DNA from: Opisthorchis felineus
Lineage: Eukaryota; Platyhelminthes; Trematoda; Opisthorchiida; Opisthorchiidae
Assembly: GCA_004794785.1 (NCBI GenBank)
Contig: SJOL01007305.1
Span: 519,545-583,544, forward strand
DNA length: 64,000 nt
Reading direction: 5' to 3'
The position numbers and the translations under genes were made by a program. The notes beneath the pieces were generated by a model. The model did not search any database. It was not told the origin of the DNA and saw only the letters and a list, made by a program, of their open reading frames with translations. Numbering within the stretch: position 1 is the first letter of the stretch; each line of letters opens with the position of its first letter. This document shows, piece by piece, positions 51,501 through 63,500 of the stretch.

Positions 51501-54500
51501 GTATTCTTGACACAAGAACAGCCTGTATCAAATGATCTTCACATAATGTGTCTATTGCCTTCATTCAGGAGATGTACCTTTGATGGTGAGCTTATGCGTC
51601 CTTGGTCTCGCTTCTCTAGTCAACGGTTAGAACCAACCAAACCACCTTTGGGCTGAATCCCCTGAGGACATTCCCTTATGTAGCCAAATGTCAAGAGATC
51701 CGCGTCGAGAAGTTAAAATTTACATTCTTCAGCCCACTCGAAAGGATTGCAGGTGGTATGGTTGCAGAGATATCAATAGAAGGGTTTCAGTGTCACTGGA
51801 AAACAGTAAGATTATAGGGTTTTCAGGTTGTTGGCTCCTGAAAGTACATGCATAGATCGCGCGCGTCTCGCGTGATAAACCGCCGTTGCAGACTACTCAC
51901 CAGTTAACAAACACAAAGTTGACACTAGTGAAACTAGGTTGCTCAATGCTGCAAACAGATTCATCAGCAACTAGGAAGCGCGCGTAGCGATTAAATCCAA
52001 GTATGACTGAACAAGATTTACCTCTGTTAACTAAGCAATAGACTGATAGAAACAGAGAGAGGGAGATAGATAGATGGATAGATAGACAGATAGACAGATA
52101 CATAAATAAATAAATAAATAGAGAGGGAGAGAAATGGACGGATAGTTCGAAAAGCATAATCTCCCCCCAAATATTGCGTTATGAGTGAGTCTCCTCTGAG
52201 ACAGCCTCACCGTGGGCTGAAATCTCCGTTGTCAGACTTGCTAGCATGCGAGCTTTTACTGTGTGGTAGACGCCAACCCAATTACTCCGAAAATTCAATC
52301 GTGCAAAATCGTAGCTGTCGATAATTTAGATTGGTTTCAACCAGGGTCGAACCTAGAATGTGCCAATCACCGGTGAGCACGTCTGAGAACTGAAAGCCAA
52401 TCCTGCATACATTGAATCACATCCTACTATCTGCGATATGACAGATGACTTATGACTATCAAGGGGAACTTGTTTAGCTGCGCGACAGCAGCGGAAACCA
52501 ACTCATCAAACAGCTCAATGAAAAATGAGGCAGTAAGTGACAAAAATGAAAGCAGACCGATTTAAAGCCGTCGAGAAAGGACTCAATAGCATTTCATGTT
52601 TAGTGTCCATTGTGTTTTTGGACAGGCCCGATTCCACAGGAAATACTTCAAAATACAAACATACAGATATCTTCAAAGTCGTCTGCTTGTTTTAAAAATT
52701 ACTGGGTTGTTGCACAAACTTATGGATCTGGGCAATCGCTTTAAAGATGGAGCCGAACCCACGGCCAGCTCTTACTACCCAGATCACGGTATTCCCATCT
52801 TTCCGATACGCTTGGGCACTTGGCAGGCGAACGGCTCTACTTCCACCCGTAAACTGCCCTTGGGAGAAAAGTTTATGCTGATACAGAGTGAGTCAGTGAT
52901 TTACAGACGAAGTACCTACGCAAGGGGGTTCTCCTTGATGTCCAGATTAGTTGTACTGTGGGATGCTTTCGGATGCAGCTTTTACACTGGAACTTGTCAG
53001 ACTACACGTAAACAGACGCTTGACACTCGTTTGTTATCTTCTTTTTCAAGACACCCACTGATTTGGTTATTTCCGCCGTGACTTCACTCAGTAGACGAAC
53101 CAAACACCTGTTGCAGCACCTTTACCACCACAGTTATTACTAATCATAATCACCATGTGTTTGAAACTAAAAAGATGGCGTAGGTGAGTAGTGATTAGGC
53201 TAACTTTTCGCCTAATCACTCCGCAGTTTGCACTAGATGTGTGCATCGGCACTGGATTGAGCGAGCAATATGAATACACGGTTTAGTACTTCCAAACTGT
53301 CAATATAACTTGCCTTTTCTCAACGCAACATCCGACGTATACGGGTGCTAAGATTACTTAAACAGTCTGTGGCATTTACCCTTCTTGATGCTTATCAGGT
53401 AGGCGGAGTTCCCGAGATTCTATCAATCTTATGTTCTACTTAAACTGAAATCGTATGAAATATATACGCACTTGCAAATTACTTGGGCTTCAACGGTTGA
53501 TGCAACTGAATTCCAGCTACATCTCTTGCTTGCGATATTCTTCATGTAGAACATAAGACTGGAGGGAACTTGGGTGCTACAACCCACCAGTGGCGAGACC
53601 GGTCATGGGCTTTTGAAGAGTATTCCGCAACCAGATGAGTTTCATGTGTTTCGTCAGGAAAATATACTGAGATGTCTAGAATATTCCATAAAATGAAACA
53701 TTCGGTGGCCTATGAGCGACACATTCAGTTGAAAAATACCACAAGCAAGCGTCTCAGCCGGGATTCAGCTGAGTCTGCCGTTGAAACCGAAACCTTCATG
53801 CCATCATCAGCAACAGTAGCACGTTTGCATATCATTCAGAGGTTATGCAATGGTCTTATCTATCCCGTTTTATTTCGCGCACGGTTTTCAAGGCTTAGAC
53901 AGAACTATGCATCAGTGGTGACCACTGGTATCCTTGGAGAGTTCATCGGGTAGATATTGTCAAGTGTTTGGGTAAACCTATTTTGCATTGGGTACGGAAA
54001 TCGACAGGATGTAGGTGCGTATTTAAGGCAACAGCTCAACTGCACGAACGCGTTTGAAAGCTTCGAAACATGGATGTATCCAGCCCCGGGATCCCTACCG
54101 CAAAGAATGACGGCTGCCAAAAATACAATGGTTGAGGCTTAAGGCTTCAACGCCAATCTCTTCGAGTGCTGGTTGGTTACCAGCATCTAGCGAGTGATGT
54201 CAAAAATTTTATCTCCTGTGTAATCGGATGAACGAAGGGACATTCCGACTGCCGTGAAAGCCTCGTATATTAATCAACAAACTGAAAACAATTGGTTTTG
54301 AACCAGCAATCGGCGTAGTATGTTGGGGTGTCTCAAGGCCAATTACTTGAGAAAATTAGAGGAATAAGCCCTTGTGTTGAAAACTAGGAACAACAGTGTT
54401 GAAGACACCTGATCCCAATCCCCAAATGGATGCTGTCTACCCAAACAGTTCATTCTCTCAACCTGATGCATGGTATGTCTGTTCAAACCAGCATATTCTC

Positions 54501-57500
54501 CTATTTGGTTAACCTTGCTAGTCCTTGCTTTATGCAGACAATGAGTAAGATATCAGCTTTCGACTTCTGGTTTGTCAGTGTTCTTATTCGACTGTCATCG
54601 CCTCCTACACTTCAATAAACGCAAAAACCTTTGAAGTTTACAATCTCACAACGAACCAACTTCACGCTTGACCTACGAAGAAACAAGTCCTATGTTCTTT
54701 ATGTCTGAACACCTCTAATTCAGGTTTGTCAGAGTTTTCAAACTTACCAAAATGATTTACCGACCCGGTCAGTGTATACCTTTTCAGATTTGCCTCACCA
54801 TCGGGTAAGCTTGCATAGGCCTTGCTAAAGTATAGTCTTGCCGATTCGGGGTTGGTCACTGGATTTTGGACCATGCCACGAGGCTTCGTAGATGATTGTT
54901 GGCGTAGCCCATTCAAATACATTTCCAGGCCACCTGATTTGGTTTCTCCGGATGGATACCAGTGGAGTGCGATGTTGATCCACTGTCCCAGTGTTATAGC
55001 CTGAGGACAGTCAACTTGCCACAACTCAGATCCAGTATGCACCGTTGCACGGAGATCCAGTTTGTTGTCGACTCCATCATGGCGCCCGTGTAGCGTGATA
55101 AGTATTCCGCGTCTTTTCGGTGGCCCGGTCGAGAACAGCACGGCAACCAACTATGACAGTGAGAAATAGAACAGGAAACTGGAGTTGGTTTTGAACAGAA
55201 TAGTCCCACAGACATAATCTTCAGTAGCACTGTAGTCCGGCAAAGTCATTTTAGACTAACATTTCGAAATAAATCCCCAAACCATTCGGATTCGTATCAG
55301 TCATATCAACTACAAAGCTATTTTTCTGTCAGGTTTCATGATGTAGATTTGTACAGATCGAATAAAAAACCAAGTACTAAGCGAATGAGAAAGTGTATAA
55401 GAAGGCCTTTCAGCAACAATAAAAAAGTTTGATTCCGTCTTCCATACATGTGGGAACAGACAACTGATGGTCCTGTGTTCTGAAGTGGATGCCTTTGTGG
55501 AGTGCATAAGGCAAGCGTTGATTAATTTTTGGTCAGACTAATTCCTGAGAAGGCTTTCAAAGAAGAAACTGGGCAGGAATTCAACTCAGTCTCTGTTTAA
55601 CTTAACGTGCTACACAAAGGCCACCTCGTTTCGGTTGGAATAACATAAGTTCAATGAAAATTCTGAGCTGCCTACTACCAGTTTCGTTCTTTTTGGGAGC
55701 TCACCAGGCAGGCATGGTATCGCCAACATCAAATAAGTTTGCAAATCAATGTGCACGCCGATATGCGCGATTGACGAAGACGTCACGACTAGACCCATTT
55801 GATGAACGAAACCAGTGATTGGCTACCCACAGTTTTCATGGACTTCATGAGTAGCGCCACATCAAAGACTAAACTGAGACCAGGGCGTATGCTATTTTGA
55901 AGCTACGACCAACCTCAGACATAGATGTGTGCATCGATTTGGTCAGACACGCTCAGAAATGTACCGTGATGACGATTAATCGAGTCAAGATGTTGAATTT
56001 CAGTTGTCTCGACAATCGCGACCGCACAGTTTTTGGTTGATCAGGATGAGTAAATATACGCATGTTCGCGTTACGTACTATGTTATGGAACGTATCTTCC
56101 AGGTACTGTGCAAGCGATATGTGTTTTGTCCTCCCAGTTCCAGGAAATGGACACTCTAGTTTCTCACTGCCCAGCATATTAGCAGTAAGAATGAATCTCG
56201 CGAAGTGTGCACACATACATAATCAGAAGATGCTTAGCCAGACTGACAAAAATTTAAAAAGGCAACTGGCTTGTCGTCACTTTTACGGAATTCGAATCGT
56301 GAAGAAAAGTGTCACGGAACGTATTTGTATATGCCCAAAATCTAGAATTTCTTTGTATCCTAACGTCAATGGGACACTGTCCAGGTGTGGCAAAGGCTTG
56401 CGAAAGATACAGCCTACTACCGTCAGACTTGAACACATACCCCCTCGAGTGACACCATGGGACTGCACGTAGCCAGCGTCCTGGAAATGTGAACACGGAA
56501 CCTTCGTACAGCTGTACCTAATAAGTCCATACAGATGGTGTCAAGACGGTTCTATGGTTGCCAGGCTCGACTGCTGGATATCGTCAGTATGGCCAGCTTC
56601 AGTCTGCCGCATCACACCGCCAGGTGCTCACACAACTGTGGAGAAGACCCTGTCGGAAAGTCGTTTACTTCGTCGCCTAGACGATTTATTGGGATTCTTA
56701 TGAGCGAAGGTTCACTCAACACAAGTGAACCGCATCCATCTTAAAACAGAGGGGAATACATTGAGTAATAATGACTTTCTAGCCGACAGTTGTTAATATC
56801 ATGATTTAATCCTCGTCTTTTTATAACATTGAGAACGTTTAATAACCCACTGACTGAGCTGCGTTTGGATACATGAGTGAAAACATATTTGAGTCACAGT
56901 AGTTGTGTAAGGCGAAATTCCAAAGTTCATAGCGTGGGTTCAGGCCCGAGTGGTAGCCATGTTCTGAAACACGAGCTGGGATTGAATGTGTACATCATAA
57001 ACGAAGTATCCGTATACGAGACTCACTTTTTCCGAATGTCCTGCAACAACCGCTCCTGTCTCCACGTCTAAAACCCCATCAATACTTGCCCACAAGGAAA
57101 TGGTGACCGATGAACAAGCAGCTGGTTCATACAGACAGTTGGCCTGCTCAATGAGGAGCGGTTGTACCAACATTTGTAGGCTCGCCGCTGCCTTTGGGAG
57201 TCCGAGGTGATCAGATTCTGTGCCTTTGAGCTCTACCAAATAATCTACATCCGGATAACAGTAGGTTGCACTACCTCCGCTGATCAACGCTTCAGCGTCC
57301 TGACCATTCGGAACATCCAGAGTTAACACATCGGAGACGCAAACGGGCAGTCCCCGGCCAACAGTTAAACGCAAGTTTAACCGCTCGTCTGAGGTCAGAG
57401 GTCTATTCACCTCGATCTTTTTGACTGAATCTTTGTTTGACGCCAAAAGTATTCCTGCATTGCGTATTTTGATAGCTGTTGCTGTGTAGAACACTTCCAA

Positions 57501-60500
57501 TTTGATCCACTTGCTGGTTTGCGTCAAGTTATTCACTGGCACACTGTTAGTCAACGTGTAAAGTTCACTCCTAGCGGTAACCAACAGTTGTTGACCGTCC
57601 TCTGATACAGTGATCTTCAAACCTACTGTGTTCTCTGGTGCTTCCAGCGGGGCCGTGCGGAACAGTTCCCGTGAAGCATTTAGTCCAAATGACAGGTTCG
57701 GGTGATAATAATCTATCATGAACACATAGGATTCGCAGGTTGTCGGATTGATCAAGCAAGCTGTCTCCAAGTTGTTGCTTCCGAAGCGATCCACTTGGTC
57801 ACCTCTCATGGCCACAAAAGACTGATCTGTGCCGTCTGTGCACATTGCACCCATTACCGTGTCTTGCTTATCTTGAGCGTACTGTACGCGGACTGGAGTA
57901 AGACGACTTGGTGATAACTGCTTCATCAATCCACTGAACGGCCAGTAAAATGTAGCTATCTGCATTGACAGAAACTGCGGATACTCCACCCCAATCAAGT
58001 CCATCAGGGCGGACCCGACGATGGTCGTTGGCTTGAGAGCGACAAGGGCAACGGCAACTCGACTATCCGAGATGGCAGAGGAGATAAGCATATAAGAACT
58101 TTCACTAGTTTTGGTATCCTTGTACAAAGCTTCTGCTTTTGCTTTTGCCTGTTTGTACCAGGCTGCCGTCCCATCGATATTCTCACCATGTGAACAGACC
58201 ACATACTCTTTTCCATTCACAAGCAAACGGAGAAGAAATTCGCTCATGCCTGGTGCCGGACCCCATACAAATGCGTAATGAATCCATTGCATGTTCACTG
58301 TGGCCTTACCCAGGTTAGCTGCCCTGGTTGTACAAACCCAGCGCTTGGTTGGGTCATCATCGCCCAGTTTGTCACTCATCCATACACCCAATTCTTCCCC
58401 CGTTGTACTCACAGCCATTCCAAACTTGCCGCCGGCACCGGTGAATAAAATTATGAGTTCTGCTTTGTTATTCGCCGAAAGACCACTCAATCGCATCCAT
58501 GCACCAACACTGAGGCCCTGAAACGGAAATTGTATAATGCATTGAAGATAAGCAGCAAATCGTGTTTTTGTTAAAATGAACAAAATTTAACGGGGCACCA
58601 CTTTACTGATACGACTACGCTCCTAGTTCTTGCTTAGTTCTGACCTACGTAGGCTCCAACATGGCGTTTTTTAACCGACAACATTGTGAGCAGTTGAGAA
58701 TGTGACCTGTTTATCGGAAGACGCTAAGCATGTCTCTAAGAAGTTGTAATTCAAACATTCTTAAAACCACGCCTTCCGGATGAACGCATTCACTATTCAA
58801 TCAGTTGAAGTTTGACCCCTCGAAAATGACGGGTGGGTTATTAGGAAAGAAGCGTGTGTTTGCACGCCCATGCCCCTTCATCGATCCAGATAACCTGACA
58901 TGCTTCATTGTTTGTGTGTTCATTCCGTTATTGATTCCTCATTTAAATTCTCACGATCATAGTGTCTGTCATGTGAAATGAACAGTGTATGATGAACGCT
59001 ATGTGAGGCTGATTTTCATAAGAAGTAAGAATGACAGGATAATAGCAACAACACATTTGTGTCACAATAAGATTAGGTATGTGACGAGGCTTGTTTCATA
59101 AGCCGATTCTGATAGAATTTGAGTGGACGTGCGATTTCATCTAATTCTTCAAAACATAATTCACAGTGTGCAATCTCCTGATCGCCATAATTAAGTGTGA
59201 AAACAGTCTTACCTCGGTACAGAACTTTTCTTGTCTAGTACAATGTGTCGTGTCGAAAACACCCAGCCGTATGCTTGTTCCATTTATCAGTTCAACAGCA
59301 TCAGGCTGTCTCAAGAGATTAACGGTTGAGAAGGGATTGGTAGACCGGACCGGACCAGGCTTCTCTATTTTCGCTTGAGTGGCTGCATGCAACTGACTGA
59401 TTGGAGCATCGATCAAATTTTTTCCAAACCAAAGGTCACCCGAAAATTTGCGAAACCTTGCCACCCCCAATAGACCCATTTGAGTGTTATATTCATCCTG
59501 GGTCATCAATTCATTGAAATATGTAACTTCTCCCAGAGCAAAATTGGCCATCTCCCAGCTCGGATTTAGTCGGCCCCCAGATTGTTCACTTATGACATCC
59601 GCATCGCGTGGGGACAACCAAGCTGTTTTATCATCCACATTGAAGCGACCGAGAACGACATAAGGCGAGGCTACGCGTGCTCTGTATATCTTGTTTCCTT
59701 TGACATCCGTTGTTCCGTAGTTTACGCCATCAAGTAGCAGTGTCAGTCCAACGTCTTCACGCCACAAAATGCCGATGTTAGTCCACTGACCTGTGGAGAA
59801 CAAACAGGTCAAAAACAACTGATTAACGCCAAAAAGTGTAGAACCGGTGGTCACATGTTGGACAACCCCTGTTCATGTTTCTCTCCTATGTATAAAACAA
59901 CGCTTAAGAGCGTCTCTACGAGTACGCAAACAAACCTATAAAATCCAGACTCCTCTAAATAATGATCTAGATGCGCAACGTTCATTCTTTTCCATTCGGT
60001 TTTGGAGGAATCTTCCTTTTGTACCTCGAAAGTCGTTAGCACCCCAGAAGCCAGCGACTGTTCAATCCCAATGGTGCTTCCTCCTGAAGGACGACTCCAT
60101 CCTCCCAGTGAAACCGGAGCACATGTAGATATCAGGGGCATGCTTCATACTAGCTATGGCCCAGGGAAGATGAAAGTTTCTGATCATCTTGAACTGGAAG
60201 TAGGAAACACCAACTTGAGTGAATAACTGAAACATCAGGCATGACCTGCTTACTGAGAACCAGTACATTTTGCACTCTGAACAGGGCTAATTTAATGGGC
60301 GACGAACCTCCGTTGAAACTTTTCCGTAGGCGGTGTGATTTAAACGTCATTCCTATCCACAAGGGAATGATTAACGAGACTGCTCATTCACCGGATTTTA
60401 TTTTCTTCACTTCATCACGACAGAGCACTCTCTGCAATCAAGTCGTCATGAAGAACACCAGGGCCCGTAGCATCATGGAAGACTTCATAGAGTTGGCCGG

Positions 60501-63500
60501 TACTGCCTGTCTATAAGTCATTCTTTCGAAATGACGGGAAGCCTTGCTTTAGAAACGGAATAAAAACACCGGGAAAGACTCGAGCACCATGCTACCCGAC
60601 ATTCTGAGTTTTCTGTTCCTCGAATGCTCAGCTGAATGGTTAAAGCTGGATACGCTAGTGAAAGAAGCAAGGTATTGCAGAACAGCTAACAGCCCAAATA
60701 GAAAATCTTGACTATCAGTCAGCGGGAACTCTGCTGAGAAACTCAGCTGTTGCTATTAGCTCCGGATAGCATAGTTAATGTTTCTGGTAGATGTTGTCAA
60801 GCAAAGACCTCCAGGATTCCGCGTAGTGTGACCAACTTGATCACCAGTACTATCCAGCCAGAACTCATTTACTTTAGCACTATATAGGCCCGCCTGCAAA
60901 CGAAGGTGTCAGCGTGAGACCTAAACAGGACTTGACTAGCTTAACTTAACCTTAGGTCAGACAGGTCATAGACAGCAATGCACCAATGGTGGAAACTGGT
61001 ACCTAGCTGCCGTACACCAATCATGGAGGAAGAAGGTTGTAATAAATGATGAAAAGAACGAGGAGAGATGAGGACTTGATGCAAAAGTACCTATGCATCT
61101 AGAGAAAATGCCCAAGTGCAGGATTCCTACATCTTCCAAAACCAGTGAACCAAGTACATCGGATCATCCTGTTAGAGCAAGATGCCATCAACGAGACTGA
61201 CACAATGTCTGTTGCGAAAATCACCCAACACAAGGCCAGCACACAACGCTTTGCCATGCCGTAGCGAACTAGTCCGCAAAATCTTCGCCAATAAGGGTGT
61301 GGGATGAAAAACAAGATTTTCTTTGATTACCGGTGGTCCATAATGCCGTATGGGTACATACCGCAATCAATTTAACTTGATAAATCTTGTCTACTGCTCG
61401 AGCGAATCCGAATTACCACCTAATACTCGCTTACGGACCGTTTCATCCCATATATACTGCAACCACTCAACGCCTGCTTCACTATGCAGACAGTATTCGT
61501 CAAATATCTCGAGATGTTCCAGTCTTCAGATTGGACGGGCCAAGTTTCAAAACTATGGAGTAAGACTGCTCTTAAAGTCGTTTTTAGACACGACCAGTGT
61601 CACATCGAGGGTCAAGTGGTCCCTAGATCACTGCGATAATAAATAACAACCCTTTTATATTTCAGTTGAAGGAGAAAACAAATCTTTTGTTCCCCACCAT
61701 TTATGTTGGTGATTGTGTGCAAGATTAGAGAGGATACAAAGGCTGGTCCCTTTTATGCGTCAAAGTCATCCCGCCAGATACGAAGACATTAGTGTACTGC
61801 TGCTCAAGTTTGTCCCCCCCCCCCAGTGGCGTGTGCTTACATGACTTCTAGGAATATATTTGATGTATCCCATTCATGGTTCAATTAACAATTTTGCCGT
61901 TATTTTATTGGCTAGTTCCACATCTGTATCGATCATTTGGATACCTTGGATGGCTATCCGTTATTCTCTTGTTAGAGGTGCATGCGTGGCTTGATTCGCT
62001 GGGACTGGCCTTCCGTATGGACAAATTTATACATCTTCATTCACGAGGCTTTTATCAAACCCAATGGTAAAATCCAAAAAAAAACACAAGTGAACGTGCT
62101 CACTGCAGTGTGCTTGGTCTGTCAGTTCTCCAGTTAAATGAGTGGTCATATCGAACACAGAACACAACGTTACAACAAGCTATTGATGTCAATTTAAATA
62201 AAAGAGGTCATTCACAACAGGACCGTGCTCAACAGACACAAACCATCAAACCGTTACTCGGAACCTACACTTGATCTAGGGGATGTTCCGTCCCAATGAA
62301 CTGTCAAGTGTGACTAACAGGACAGTCTTGAGACTACATTAAATGCCCACTCTTGAGACACGTTTCTACAGAACCATGATCGACAATGTGAAAATGATGT
62401 CTCCCTTCGACTGATGAATAAAAGTTTTCCAATTGGACGGCAAGTCAATTTCTCAATCATTTATAGGTCGAAGATAAACCACATTTCAAAGCTCACCACT
62501 GAAAGGCATCAAATCACATGGTAAGGTAGGCGGTCACCTATGACCAGTCATTACATCGGTCTGTAGATTTGACTCACCCAAAGTATAACTGGTTGAATCA
62601 AGCAGCAATCTCCACGACGTGAACCGCTGTGAAAGTGATACACCAAACAGCGTCTTGTCGCTGAATATGGCCACACCACGATGATCGATCAAGGTCAAGC
62701 CGCCAGTTCCAGGATCTCCGGAATTCAGATAGAAACGCAAACGCTTTTCACTGACTGAGATCAGTTTGATCCAGACAGAGATTGCAAATCCCCGAAGACC
62801 GCAGGTACCCTCACTTGGGTCGAGTAAGCACTGCCCTAACCAGAGAAGATCTGACGTTGTGTGTTGAGGTGATTTAGAACGACCTAGAAAACCAGTGATG
62901 TGAAATAATTTAACAGCTCATGATTCGTACACATATTAAGTTGAACGAAGGCAAAGATCATTCACACCAAACGGTGAATACCTTCAAGAATACCTGCTAT
63001 GCTGTTGCAGTTCAATTTTTGCATAGAAGAACCTAAATGTCTGAAAAACCGACCGTTTTGCGAAATTTTGTTAATATTCACTGTTGGGAAAGACATCACT
63101 CAACCGACTCAAGTATTCCTTACCCAATAACATGTACTGGCTTGCTTGCATATCAAAGATAGGCACGGCTGACTTTCCCATGTAATCTGTGGTGGAAAAA
63201 CGAAAATTGACACCACGTGGCTTGTATAGCGAGGCCAGGGCGTAGCCGCGCACCCCAGTATCCGAAATGGACTCAACGCTTGTGAAGTAGCTGTATTTGC
63301 GTCGAGCCCTCATCTGTGATGCACTATCCTTGAAGATGTACAGGTCGGGAGTCCAGTAGTAGGATGAACCATGAAGTTGATCCAGCTGAACTCCTAGACA
63401 CAGGAAAGAGGAAGAAGTATGTAGTTTAATCAGTTCTAACAAAGATTTATCTTGCTTGGAGAGAGACACAAAACTTTCAAACGCCTGATACATAATCATC

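Larger units (their letters stand above)
52022..54747 (-). other. GPCR intron with foldback copies
   Basis: A 2.7-kb intron holding GATA-type simple repeats (52040-52135), an unexplained plus-strand open segment (52626-52887) and ribozyme/foldback family fragments (53385-53800). Confidence 0.65.
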
